Numbered from the stretch's first letter, positions 1 to 6,982 are shown. The stretch is DNA of 17,944 bases from Methylorubrum extorquens (GCA_019695455.1 JAEUAC010000078.1:1-17944); one strand, 5' to 3'. The notes: generated by a model not told the origin, from the sequence alone. Numbers and translations: made by a program.

Positions 1-227
1 TCCGCGGGCTCGAACATCATGGCCTTGTCGGCCGGGTCGGAGGCCGTGATGGCCGTCGACGGCACCACCCAGACGGAGAGCCCTTCGCCCCGGCGCGTGT
101 AGACGTCGCGCGCGGCCCCGAGGGCGAGCGTCGCGTCGGCCGCATGGAGCGAGCCGACATGCTTGTGCGCCATCCCGTTGCGGGAGCGGATGAACACCTC
201 CCAGAGCGGCGTGTTCGGCGTGGCCAT
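1..227 (-). CDS. paaB: 1,2-phenylacetyl-CoA epoxidase subunit PaaB (partial, C-terminus outside window)
   Basis: The visible N-terminal 75 residues begin MATPNTPLWEVFIRSRNG and continue with MAHKHVGSLHAADA and YTRRGEGLSVWVVPS, the usual PaaB pattern (a small protein of about 95 residues). PaaB is the structural/bridging subunit of the soluble multicomponent phenylacetyl-CoA epoxidase PaaABCE, which epoxidises the ring of phenylacetyl-CoA in the phenylacetate pathway. It carries no metal site of its own. The start is the ATG at 225-227, preceded on the minus strand by AGGAGCGATCACC, which supplies a ribosome binding site. The gene runs off the left edge, so about 20 C-terminal residues are unseen. 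paaA lies upstream on the same strand, but 170 bases holding a REP-like palindrome separate them. paaC, paaD and paaE would be expected further left. Confidence 0.93.
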   Translation of the reverse strand, partial: MATPNTPLWEVFIRSRNGMAHKHVGSLHAADATLALGAARDVYTRRGEGLSVWVVPSTAITASDPADKAMMFEPA

Positions 228-270
228 GGTGATCGCTCCTGTCCTCGCGCCTTTTCATTTCCGGACCAGC

Positions 271-380
271 CCCCTCGTCATGCTGAGGAGGGCCGAAGGC
301 CCGTCTCGAAGCACGCGCGCCCGTCCGTCCCACGTCCTTCGAGACGCCCGCTGCGCGGGCTTCTCAGGATGATGAGGGGC
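271..380. repeat. Paired REP-like palindromic element between paaA and paaB
   Basis: Two arms face each other. The left arm (271-314) contains CCCCTCGTCATGCTGAGGAG, then GTCTCGAAGCAC. The right arm (about 333-380) contains CGTCCTTCGAGACG, then CTTCTCAGGATGATGAGGGG. The right arm is close to the reverse complement of the left. Each arm also holds its own small dyad: GGGCCGAAGGCCC on the left and CCCGCTGCGCGGG on the right. This is the architecture of a REP/BIME-type extragenic palindrome, and similar CTTCGAGACG-containing elements are, from memory, common in Hyphomicrobiales genomes. It sits inside the presumed paaA-paaB transcript, where such elements typically pause decay or act as attenuators. 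Its family assignment is my recollection, not a database result. Confidence 0.75.
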
Positions 381-397
381 GGGCGAGGCGGCGGGCC

Positions 398-1393
398 TCA
401 GGCCGCCTGCTTCTCGGTTGCGCGGGCGGCGCGCTTGGCCGCGTAGGCGGCGGCCGCCTCGCGGACCCAGGCGCCCTCCTCGTGGGCGGTGCGGCGCGTG
501 GCGAGGCGTTCGGCGTTGCAGGGGCCGTTGCCGGCCAGCACCTGCCGGAACTCCTCCCAGTCGATCGCGCCGTAGCGGTAGGAGCCCGTCTCGTCGTCCC
601 TGACGAGATCCGGGTCGGGCATCGCGAGGCCGAGATACTCGGCCTGGGGCACGGTCGCGTCCACGAACTTCTGGCGCAGCTCGTCGTTCGAGAAGCGCTT
701 GATCTTCCAGGCCGTGGACTGGTCCGAATGCTGGCTCGCGGCGTCCGGCGGGCCGAACATCATCAGGCAGGGCCACCACCAGCGGTTCAGCGCGTCCTGC
801 GCCATGGCCTTCTGGTCGGCCGTGCCGCGCGCCAGCGTCAGCATGATCTCGTAGCCCTGGCGCTGGTGGAAGCTCTCCTCCTTGCAGACGCGGATCATGG
901 CGCGCGCATAGGGGCCGTAGGAGCAGCGGCAGAGGGGGATCTGGTTCATGATCGCGGCGCCGTCGACCAGCCAGCCGATCGCCCCGACATCGGCCCAGGT
1001 CAGGGTCGGGTAGTTGAAGATCGACGAGTACTTGGCCTTGCCGGCCAGCATCGCGTCGACCAGCTCCTCGCGGGAGGCGCCCAGCGTCTCGGCGGCGGCG
1101 TAGAGGTAGAGCCCGTGGCCGCACTCGTCCTGCACCTTGGCGAGGAGCGCGGCCTTGCGGCGGAGCGTCGGGGCGCGCGTGATCCAGGCCCCCTCCGGCA
1201 GCATGCCCACGATCTCGGAATGGGCGTGCTGGGAGATCTGGCGGGTCAGCGTGCGGCGGTAGCCCGCCGGCATCCAGTCGTTCGCCTCGATCCGGTCGTC
1301 GGCGTCCACCCGCTCCTGGAAGCGGGCGGCCAGCGCCGCGTCCTCGCCGGCGGGACCACCGGTCTCGGCCGTGTTGAGCGCCTGCGTGTACAT
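398..1393 (-). CDS. paaA: 1,2-phenylacetyl-CoA epoxidase catalytic subunit PaaA
   Basis: This 331-residue protein is the di-iron oxygenase subunit of PaaABCE. It uses O2 and electrons delivered by PaaE to form 2-(1,2-epoxy-1,2-dihydrophenyl)acetyl-CoA in the cytoplasm. Ferritin-like carboxylate ligands are visible: HSE near residue 60, the ExxH motif in KVQDECGHGLYLYAA (E90, H93) and the second ExxH in CKEESFHQRQGYE (E173, H176). The typical PaaA stretch NQIPLCRCSYGPYARAM follows residue 150. Length is slightly above the roughly 310-330 usual in the family. I chose the ATG at 1391-1393 because GGGGAGG sits seven bases upstream; the frame stays open to 1441, but that extension runs into paaX and looks non-coding. 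paaX ends 25 bases upstream on the same strand, so paaX-paaA-paaB are probably co-oriented and co-regulated. Confidence 0.95.
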   Translation of the reverse strand: MYTQALNTAETGGPAGEDAALAARFQERVDADDRIEANDWMPAGYRRTLTRQISQHAHSEIVGMLPEGAWITRAPTLRRKAALLAKVQDECGHGLYLYAAAETLGASREELVDAMLAGKAKYSSIFNYPTLTWADVGAIGWLVDGAAIMNQIPLCRCSYGPYARAMIRVCKEESFHQRQGYEIMLTLARGTADQKAMAQDALNRWWWPCLMMFGPPDAASQHSDQSTAWKIKRFSNDELRQKFVDATVPQAEYLGLAMPDPDLVRDDETGSYRYGAIDWEEFRQVLAGNGPCNAERLATRRTAHEEGAWVREAAAAYAAKRAARATEKQAA

Positions 1394-1412
1394 GACGGAT
1401 CCTCCCCTGCCC

Positions 1413-1453
1413 AATATGTTACAGCTTGTCTTTGAAATCAAGCGCCGTGTAAC
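1413..1453 (-). promoter_or_regulatory. Candidate paaA promoter/operator at the 3' end of paaX
   Basis: A conspicuously AT-richer pocket spans the paaX stop codon. It contains an interrupted inverted repeat, GTTACA at 1418-1423 and TGTAAC at 1448-1453, with inner arms GCTTG (1424-1428) and CAAGC (1439-1443) displaced by a four-base bulge. On the minus strand it also holds TTGATT (1436-1441), 17 bases, then CATATT (1413-1418). This is a passable sigma-70 promoter with a very short leader to the paaA ATG. A PaaX-type repressor binding here would be natural, but the sequence does not match a PaaX operator that I can recall exactly. The overlap with paaX coding sequence means part of the pattern may be chance. 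Confidence 0.3.
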
Positions 1454-2306
1454 GCGTTGCGAAGCGGCGCGCGAGGGCCGGGCCGGGCGGCGGCAGCGGG
1501 CCGTCCTCCGTGCGGCCGTGACGGTCGAGCCAGGCCTCCGAACCCGGCAGGACCGCGCGGTAGAGCGTGCCGCAGAGGTCCCGAGCCGCGAAGCCGGGCC
1601 AGTCCGCCGGCAGCAGCGCGGGCGGGAGCAGCGGGTCGCGCAGGATCACCCGCGGTAATCGTGGATCAGGAGCACGCGCAGGAGGAGGGCGGGCAGCGGG
1701 TCGGGCTCCGGCGCCGTGGCGTCCGGCACGGCCCGCAGCAGCGGCCGGTACGTCGCCGCGAAGGCCGCGTAGGACTCCGCGATCGCGGCCAGGCCAGGCC
1801 CGGGCGGCGACGGCCGCGAGGTCCGGCGCGGGGCCGGCCGCCGCGAGGCGGAGCCCGGGGCCGGGCGCCTCCGGCCCGGCCGCCGGCGCGATCCAGAGCC
1901 CGGGCGACGCCTCCCCGAACCCCGCCGCGCGCCAGGCCGGCGGGTCCGGGGCCGCGGGCCAGTGCAGGGCGAGGGCTCCGTCCCAGGCCGGCGCCGGCGG
2001 ATCGTAGATGTGCTCCGTCGCGCGGGCGAACACCGCCTCTCCCCGGCCGGACAGCCGGAAGAAGCTCAGCCGTCCGGCGCGGCGCCGCGCGAGCCACCCG
2101 TCCGCCACGAGGCGGGAGGCCGCCGTCCGGACGGCGCCGTCGACGATGCCGAGGCCCCCGAGGATCGCCGACAGGGTCGCGAGCCCGACGGAGCCGCCGC
2201 GCGGCACGATCGCGTCGCCGTAGACCGTGACGACGACCGACGGGGCGCGGGACTGCTCGGGCCGCCGGGCCGCCACGAGCTCCGCGACCGCGGCCGCGAG
2301 ACTCAC
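1419..2306 (-). CDS. paaX: PaaX-family phenylacetate regulator, internally frameshifted (possible pseudogene)
   Basis: PaaX is a GntR-like repressor of paa genes released by phenylacetyl-CoA. The N-terminal part shows a winged-helix domain (about residues 25-95, with LGIVDGAVRTAASRLVADGW and RLSFFRLSGRG). The C-terminal part has the family pattern RVILRDPLLPPALLPADWPG and AARDLCGTLYRAVLPGSEAW. Residues of roughly 172-217 are Arg/Ala/Pro-rich and meaningless in this frame. The next frame over the same bases reads LAAIAESYAAFAATYRPLL, then LPALLLRVLLIHDYR, as expected for PaaX. Two compensating indels, near 1791-1800 and near 1651-1656, explain this and leave the frame open. The GTG start at 2304-2306 is preceded by GGAGGGAGGC; a longer ORF start at 2378 is less likely. 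Length of 295 residues fits the family. It is either a sequencing artefact or a decayed regulator. Confidence 0.8.
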   Translation of the reverse strand: MSLAAAVAELVAARRPEQSRAPSVVVTVYGDAIVPRGGSVGLATLSAILGGLGIVDGAVRTAASRLVADGWLARRRAGRLSFFRLSGRGEAVFARATEHIYDPPAPAWDGALALHWPAAPDPPAWRAAGFGEASPGLWIAPAAGPEAPGPGLRLAAAGPAPDLAAVAARAWPGRDRGVLRGLRGDVPAAAAGRAGRHGAGARPAARPPPARAPDPRLPRVILRDPLLPPALLPADWPGFAARDLCGTLYRAVLPGSEAWLDRHGRTEDGPLPPPGPALARRFATRYTALDFKDKL

Positions 2307-2383
2307 GCCTCCCTCCGATCGAGGGGATCGGCTATGGCCTGTCCGCGAGCCCGCGACCGGGCCCGCCGGAGGAGGCAAGCGCC
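2307..2383. promoter_or_regulatory. Divergent paaX-fahA control region with a short dyad
   Basis: These 77 bases separate the divergent paaX and fahA starts and must hold any promoter for both genes that lies outside coding sequence. A dyad CCGATC (2315-2320), five bases, GATCGG (2326-2331) sits just upstream of the paaX ribosome binding site, where an autoregulatory operator would be expected. No convincing -35/-10 pair is visible. The dyad is short and GC-rich, so it could be chance. Confidence 0.25.
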
Positions 2384-3700
2384 ATGATCGCCCGGCTCGA
2401 CGAGACGCACGACCCGTCCCTCCGCTCCTGGGTGCCGTCGGCGGACGACCATCCCGACTTCCCGATCCAGAACCTGCCCTTCGGCATCTTCACGCCCCCG
2501 TCCGGCGGCGGCCGGCGGGGCGGCGTCGCGATCGGCGACGCCGTCCTCGACCTTGCGGCCGTCGTGGAGCTCGGCCTGCTCGGGCGCGAGGGCGCGGAGG
2601 CGGCCGCCGCCACGGACACGGGCACGCTGAACGCCTTCCTGGCGCTCGGCCCCTCCGCCCGTCGGGCGCTGCGGGCCGAACTCTCGGCCCTGCTGCGGGC
2701 GGGCGCGCCGGAGCGGACCTTCGTGGCCGGCTGCCTCCACGACGCGGCGGCCTGCCTTCTGCACCTGCCGGCCGCGATCGGCGACTACACGGACTTCTAC
2801 GCGGGCATCCATCATGCGGAGAATGTCGGCCGCCAGTTCCGGCCCGACAACCCGCTCCTGCCGAACTACAAGCACCTGCCCATCGGCTATCACGGCCGCG
2901 CCTCCTCCGTGCGCCCCTCGGGCGAGCCGGTCCGCCGCCCGAACGGGCAGCGCAAGCCGGCCAGCGAGACGGAGCCGTCCTTCGGCCCCTCGCGCAACCT
3001 CGATCTCGAGCTGGAGCTCGGGATCTGGATCGGACCCGGCAATCCGCAGGGCGAGCCCGTGCCGATCGCGGCCGCGGCCGACCGCATCGCGGGGTTCTGC
3101 CTCCTGAACGACTGGTCGGCACGCGACATCCAGGGCTGGGAATACCAGCCGCTGGGCCCGTTCCTGGCCAAGAGCTTCGCGACCACGATCTCGCCCTGGA
3201 TCGTGACGCCGGAGGCGATGGCCCCGTTCCGCCTGGCCCTGCCGCCCCGCCCGGCGGGCGATCCCGCGCCCATGCCCTACCTGGACGATCCGGCCGACCG
3301 CGAGGCCGGCGCGCTCGACCTCGCCCTCTTCGTCGACCTCGTCACGCCCGGCCTCGTCGCGCAGGGCCTGCCGCCGCACCGGCTCGCCGCCTCGAACGCG
3401 CGGCACCTCTACTGGTCGGTCGCCCAGATGGTGGCGCACCACACGGTCGGCGGCTGCAACCTGCGGCCGGGCGACCTCCTCGGCACGGGCACGATCTCGG
3501 CGCCGGAGCCCTCGGGCTACGGCTCGCTTCTCGAGATCACGAACGGCGGCCGCCAACCCGTCGCGCTCGCCTCCGGCGAGGAGCGGCGCTTCCTGCAGGA
3601 CGGCGACGAGATCGTCCTCACCGCCCGGGCCAGCCGGCCGGGCGCGGCGACGATCGGCTTCGGCCCCTGCCGCGCCACGATCCTGCCGGCGCCCGTCTGA
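2384..3700 (+). CDS. fahA: Fumarylacetoacetase
   Basis: This 438-residue enzyme hydrolyses 4-fumarylacetoacetate to fumarate and acetoacetate (EC 3.7.1.2), the final step of tyrosine/homogentisate catabolism. It has the small N-terminal SH3-like domain (DFPIQNLPFGIF from about 25) and the C-terminal FAH fold. Residues matching the known active site can be placed: D137 and H144 in DFYAGIHHAENVG, E209 and E211 in LDLELELGIW, D243 in NDWSARDIQGWEYQPLGPF and K263 in LAKSFATT. Length matches full-size FAH (about 420-440), not the shorter FAH-like hydrolases. The ATG at 2384 follows GGAGGAGG by eight bases. The gene is divergent from paaX; homogentisate dioxygenase is not in the window. Nothing looks damaged. 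Confidence 0.96.
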   Translation: MIARLDETHDPSLRSWVPSADDHPDFPIQNLPFGIFTPPSGGGRRGGVAIGDAVLDLAAVVELGLLGREGAEAAAATDTGTLNAFLALGPSARRALRAELSALLRAGAPERTFVAGCLHDAAACLLHLPAAIGDYTDFYAGIHHAENVGRQFRPDNPLLPNYKHLPIGYHGRASSVRPSGEPVRRPNGQRKPASETEPSFGPSRNLDLELELGIWIGPGNPQGEPVPIAAAADRIAGFCLLNDWSARDIQGWEYQPLGPFLAKSFATTISPWIVTPEAMAPFRLALPPRPAGDPAPMPYLDDPADREAGALDLALFVDLVTPGLVAQGLPPHRLAASNARHLYWSVAQMVAHHTVGGCNLRPGDLLGTGTISAPEPSGYGSLLEITNGGRQPVALASGEERRFLQDGDEIVLTARASRPGAATIGFGPCRATILPAPV

Positions 3701-3715
3701 GGCCTCCGCCGGTCT

Positions 3716-3750
3716 CCCCGCCGCCGCCGTCGACCAGGCTCGCGGCGGGG
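3716..3750. terminator. Possible shared terminator between convergent fahA and the ammonia-lyase/receiver gene
   Basis: CCCCGCCGC (3716-3724) pairs perfectly with GCGGCGGGG (3742-3750) across a 17-base loop in the 81-base gap between two convergent genes. There is no T-run on either side, so it would not be a classical intrinsic terminator. In sequence this GC-rich the stem could also be coincidence. Confidence 0.3.
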
Positions 3751-3781
3751 CGGCGCCGCGGGCGAGGCGAGCGCCCGCCGC

Positions 3782-4153
3782 TCAGGCCTCGCCCGACAGC
3801 ATCTCCGTCACGATCCGCACGACCTCGGGGCCCTGGAACGGCTTCGGGACGTAGCGGGCGCCCTCCGCGAGGTCGCCCGGGTTCGGCGCGGCCCGTCCCG
3901 AGACCACCACGATCGCGCAATCCTCCGATTGCGCCCGCACCATCCGCGACAGCGCGAACCCGTCCGGCCGCCCCGGCATGTGCACGTCCGTGACGACGGC
4001 CGCGATGTCCGGCCGGGACCGGAGCGCGTCCAGGGCCTCCTCGCCGTTGGCGGCCTCGATGACCTCGTAGCCGGCATCGGAGAAGAAGTCGGCCGCGAGC
4101 ATCCGCAGCAACGCCTCGTCGTCCACGACCAGGATCACCGGGGTCGTCGCCAT
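3782..4153 (-). CDS. Alternative reading: separate single-domain response regulator starting inside the fusion frame
   Basis: An ATG at 4151-4153 begins MATTPVILVVDDEALLRML, exactly where a free-standing receiver protein would start. GGAGA lies about seven bases upstream (minus-strand context GATGGAGACGGCTTC), a usable ribosome binding site. Translation from here gives a complete 123-residue CheY-like protein with D56-equivalent phospho-acceptor in VVTDVHMPG and the conserved lysine in VPKPF, and no output domain. Such stand-alone receivers are common in Hyphomicrobiales. It is in the same frame as the ammonia-lyase, with no stop between, so the two readings are not exclusive: both a fusion and a shorter product could be made. 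Confidence 0.4.
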   Translation of the reverse strand: MATTPVILVVDDEALLRMLAADFFSDAGYEVIEAANGEEALDALRSRPDIAAVVTDVHMPGRPDGFALSRMVRAQSEDCAIVVVSGRAAPNPGDLAEGARYVPKPFQGPEVVRIVTEMLSGEA

Positions 4154-5440
4154 GAAGCCGTCTCCATCTCGTCCCTGCCGGACCAACGAGGCCGGGGCGG
4201 ACGGGTTCGAGCTCGGCCGCAGACTCTCCGCCCGGCCGGTCGCCGTCGGGCCGCCGCCCCGCAGCGCGGCCGGATCGAGCCCGACCAGCTCGCGGAACCG
4301 CTCCGGGTCGGTCGCGCCTTCCGTGTTGACGAGGAGGATGCGCGAGCCCGGCCCGATCCCGAGCGCGTCCCGGGCCGCCGGATCGCGCGCGACCTGGAGC
4401 AGTCCGGCGAGACCCGCCCCGCCGCTCTCGCCGGCCACGACGACCGGATCGCCGGCGACGGGCCGGGCGAGGCGGCCCATGGCGGCGACCGCCTCCTCGT
4501 CCGCGACGGTCATGAACGCGTCGGCGGCACGCGCCAGGATGCGCCAGGCGACGAGCGAGGGCTCGTAGCATTCGAGCATGGCCATCACGGTCGGCTCGCC
4601 GTGGCCGACCTTGGTCGGCCCGCCCGCCTCCAGGGAGGCGAGCAGGCAGGCCGCCCGGTCGGGCTCCACGACGACGAGCCGCGGCCGCGCGGCGCCGAAC
4701 AGGATCGCGAGATGGCCCGCGAGCGTCGCCGCGATGCCGCCGACCCCCGCCTGGATGAAGACGTGCGTCGGCGCCTCCCGCCCCTGTGCCAGGGCCTCCC
4801 GCAGCAGCGCCGTGTAGCCCTGCATGACGAGGCCGGGAATGCGCTCGTAGCCCGGCCACGACGTGTCGGACACGATCGTCCAGCCCCGCGCGCGCGCGAC
4901 CGAGGCGGCCTCGACGACGGACTCGTCGTAGGTGCCGGCGACCCGCACGATCTCCGCCCCGAAGGCCGCGATGGCGGCGACCCGGGCCGCGCTGACGCCG
5001 CCGTGGACGAAGACGAAAGAGCGCGCGCCGACCTGCGCCGCGCCCTGCGCCACCGAGCGCCCGTGGTTGCCGTCCGTCGCGCACGCGAAGGTCATGCCGG
5101 CCGCGACCGCCCGCACGGCCGGGTCCGCGAGGTCGGTCGCGTCGAGGTCCCGGCCGAGCGAGCGGCCCGCCTCCTCCAGCACGAGGCGCGCCACCGCGTA
5201 GGCGCCGCCCAGCGCCTTGAAGCTGCCGAGCCCGAGCCGCTGCCCCTCGTCCTTCACGAGGAGCGCGCCGATCCCGATCTCCCGCGCGAGGCCCGGCAGC
5301 GGCACGAGCGGCGTCGGGGCATGGTCCGGCCGCGCCGCGAGGTGCCGCTGGACGATGTCGGCGCCCGCGACCGACAGCGTCTCGGCGTCGCGCGGATCGA
5401 GCGCCGCCCCGTGCAGAGGCAGAAGATTGAGGCGCAGCAT
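3782..5440 (-). CDS. dpaL: Diaminopropionate ammonia-lyase fused to a C-terminal response-regulator receiver domain
   Basis: Residues 1 to about 390 are a PLP enzyme of the diaminopropionate ammonia-lyase (YgeX/DpaL) family, which converts 2,3-diaminopropionate to pyruvate and two ammonia. The PLP lysine is K75 in GLGSFKALGGAYAV. ATDGNHGRSVA is at 121-131, the second active-site acid D192 is in SDTSWPGYERIP, and the phosphate loop is AGVGGIA near 231-237. NTEGATDPERFRELVG (372-387) is the normal family end. The frame then continues through a Pro/Ser-rich linker (about 388-429) into a CheY-like receiver (430-552): VVDDE acid pocket at 440-441, phospho-acceptor D485 in VVTDVHMPG, S514 and K533 in VPKPF. 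No stop lies between the parts in any of the three frames. The gene starts 12 bases after the dehydrogenase stop with no clear ribosome binding site, suggesting coupling. The enzyme and domain calls are firm; whether one 552-residue protein is made is not. Confidence 0.85.
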   Translation of the reverse strand: MLRLNLLPLHGAALDPRDAETLSVAGADIVQRHLAARPDHAPTPLVPLPGLAREIGIGALLVKDEGQRLGLGSFKALGGAYAVARLVLEEAGRSLGRDLDATDLADPAVRAVAAGMTFACATDGNHGRSVAQGAAQVGARSFVFVHGGVSAARVAAIAAFGAEIVRVAGTYDESVVEAASVARARGWTIVSDTSWPGYERIPGLVMQGYTALLREALAQGREAPTHVFIQAGVGGIAATLAGHLAILFGAARPRLVVVEPDRAACLLASLEAGGPTKVGHGEPTVMAMLECYEPSLVAWRILARAADAFMTVADEEAVAAMGRLARPVAGDPVVVAGESGGAGLAGLLQVARDPAARDALGIGPGSRILLVNTEGATDPERFRELVGLDPAALRGGGPTATGRAESLRPSSNPSAPASLVRQGRDGDGFMATTPVILVVDDEALLRMLAADFFSDAGYEVIEAANGEEALDALRSRPDIAAVVTDVHMPGRPDGFALSRMVRAQSEDCAIVVVSGRAAPNPGDLAEGARYVPKPFQGPEVVRIVTEMLSGEA

Positions 5441-5452
5441 GGGTTTGCGACG

Positions 5453-6502
5453 TCAGGCGAAGGCGAGCTGGACCTTCACGGCCCGGGTCCGGTCCTGCGC
5501 CAGCGCGAAGGCGGCGGGCGCCTCCCGGAAGGGCATCGTGGCCGAGAGCGCGGGCTTCACGTCGATGAGGCCGCGGCCCATGAGGTCGACCGCGAGGGCG
5601 AATTCCCGGTCGAACCGGAACGTGCCGCGCAGCTGCAGCTCCTTGGCGACGATCAGGTTGACCGGCAGCGTCATCTCGCCGCCGAGCCCGACCTGGACGA
5701 CGATGCCGCCCGGCCGCATCGCGTCGAGCGCGCCGACCAGCGCCCTCTCGTTGCCCGAGCACTCGAACAGGACGTCGACGCTGCCCTTGTCCGCCCCGTA
5801 GGCCGCGAGGGCGTCGGGCTCGGCGGCCGTGTCGACGGCCCGGGTGGCGCCCACGCGACGGGCCACCTCGAGAGGATGGGCCGCGATGTCGGTCGCGACG
5901 ATCTCGGCGGCGCCGGCATGCCTCGCGGCCAGAATCGTCAGGATGCCGATCGGGCCGCAGCCCGTCACCAGCACGCGCCGGCCCTCGAGCGGGCCCGCCT
6001 GCGCGACGGCATGAAGGCAGACGGCGAGCGGCTCGGCCATGGCGGCCTCGCCCATGCCGACGCCGTCCGCGACCGGCACCGCCTGGTCGGCCCGCACCGT
6101 CACGCTCTGGCGGAAGCCGCCCTGCACGTGCGGGAACCGCATGGCGCTGCCCATGAAGCGCATGTCGAGGCAGTGACGGCTCAGTCCCTCGCGGCAATAG
6201 CGGCACGCGCCGCACGGCCGGCTCGGGTTCACGGCGACGCGGGTGCCCGGCGCCACGCCCGTGACGCCGGCGCCGATCTCGGCGACGGTGCCGGCGATCT
6301 CGTGGCCCAGCACCATCGGCTCGCGCACCCGGATCGTGCCGAAGCCGCCATGGTTGAAGTAGTGCATGTCCGATCCGCAGATCCCGCCCGCCGCGATGGC
6401 GACCCGGACCTCCCCGGGACCCGGCGCGACGGCCGGGACGGGCTCGATGCGGAGGTCCCTGGGCGCATGGATCACGACGCCGAGCGGGTGGGATTCGGCC
6501 AT
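5453..6502 (-). CDS. idnD: L-idonate 5-dehydrogenase-like zinc-dependent dehydrogenase
   Basis: This medium-chain zinc dehydrogenase of 349 residues resembles L-idonate 5-dehydrogenase (L-idonate to 5-ketogluconate with NAD(P)+). The characteristic stretch GGICGSDMHYFNHGGFGT begins at residue 39. Catalytic zinc ligands are C42, H67 with E68, and E157 in AEPLAV. The structural zinc knuckle is C97, C100, C103 and C111 (CGACRYCREGLSRHC). The nucleotide-binding loop is GCGPIG at 181-186. I prefer the ATG at 6500-6502 (MAESHPLG) because GAGGAG lies nine bases upstream; the ATG at 6511 would directly abut that motif. Other polyol/threonine dehydrogenases share this fold, so the substrate is inferred. 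The ammonia-lyase gene follows after 12 bases, implying one transcript. Confidence 0.85.
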   Translation of the reverse strand: MAESHPLGVVIHAPRDLRIEPVPAVAPGPGEVRVAIAAGGICGSDMHYFNHGGFGTIRVREPMVLGHEIAGTVAEIGAGVTGVAPGTRVAVNPSRPCGACRYCREGLSRHCLDMRFMGSAMRFPHVQGGFRQSVTVRADQAVPVADGVGMGEAAMAEPLAVCLHAVAQAGPLEGRRVLVTGCGPIGILTILAARHAGAAEIVATDIAAHPLEVARRVGATRAVDTAAEPDALAAYGADKGSVDVLFECSGNERALVGALDAMRPGGIVVQVGLGGEMTLPVNLIVAKELQLRGTFRFDREFALAVDLMGRGLIDVKPALSATMPFREAPAAFALAQDRTRAVKVQLAFA

Positions 6503-6670
6503 GGCGGACATCTCCTCGGCCCCGCGGCGCGGCTCTCCGGCTCCCGAGCGGGCCGCTCCTCCTAGCCGCCCGCCCGGGGGGTGTCTAACGGGCGGCCCCG
6601 CGGCGCTTGCGGCCGGGACGGGCCGCGGCTAGCCAGGGCCACGGGCCCGAGGACCCGAGGGAGAGGAACC
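6503..6670. promoter_or_regulatory. Divergent control region between idnD and the DUF1330 gene
   Basis: These 168 bases contain no supported gene. The most regular structure is a perfect 8-base stem, GCCGCCCG (6565-6572) and CGGGCGGC (6589-6596), around a 16-base loop, roughly midway between the two divergent starts. A second dyad, GCGGCC and GGCCGC, lies near 6608-6626. Promoters for both directions should be here, but I see no convincing -35/-10 pair. Dyads are expected by chance at this base composition. Confidence 0.3.
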
Positions 6671-6982
6671 ATGCCGAAGGGCTATTGGGTGGCGCGCGTC
6701 GACGTCCACGACGCCGAATCCTACAAGGACTACGTGGCCGCGAACGGCGCCGCCTTCGCGAAGTTCGGTGGGCGCTTCCTCGTGCGCGGCGGCGCCATGG
6801 AGAGCGTCGCCGGGGCGAGCCGGTCGCGCAACGTCGTCCTGGAATTCCCGTCCTACCAGGCCGCGCTCGATTGCTGGAACTCGGCCGAGTACCAGGCCGC
6901 CCGCGCCAAGCAGAAGGGCGGGGCGGAGATGGATGCGATCGTCATCGAGGGCTACGAGGGCCCGCAGCCGGCCGCGGCATGA
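6671..6982 (+). CDS. DUF1330 family protein
   Basis: This 103-residue protein matches the DUF1330 pattern: MPKGYWVARVDVHDAESYKDY, a central GGRFLVRGG and NVVLEFPSYQAALDCW with the downstream SAEYQAAR. DUF1330 proteins have a dimeric alpha/beta-barrel (ferredoxin-like) fold related to antibiotic-biosynthesis monooxygenases. No general enzymatic role is established for them, so none is assigned. The ATG at 6671 follows GGGAGAGGAA, a strong ribosome binding site. The stop overlaps the dapB start as ATGA (6979-6982), so the two are probably translationally coupled. There is no signal peptide or membrane segment; it should be cytoplasmic. Confidence 0.92.
   Translation: MPKGYWVARVDVHDAESYKDYVAANGAAFAKFGGRFLVRGGAMESVAGASRSRNVVLEFPSYQAALDCWNSAEYQAARAKQKGGAEMDAIVIEGYEGPQPAAA

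Noticed and set aside
3618..6215. An 865-codon minus-strand frame overlapping the dehydrogenase and ammonia-lyase
   Set aside because: It is the shifted shadow of two clearly identified genes; the sequence is low-complexity Arg/Gly/Ala.
3929..6565. An 878-codon plus-strand frame antisense to the same genes
   Set aside because: It has no domain features and the composition typical of antisense shadows in GC-rich DNA.
6565..6596. A GC-rich hairpin between idnD and the DUF1330 gene as a riboswitch or small RNA
   Set aside because: It has only one 8-base stem with no recognisable aptamer or conserved core, and such stems are frequent by chance at this composition.
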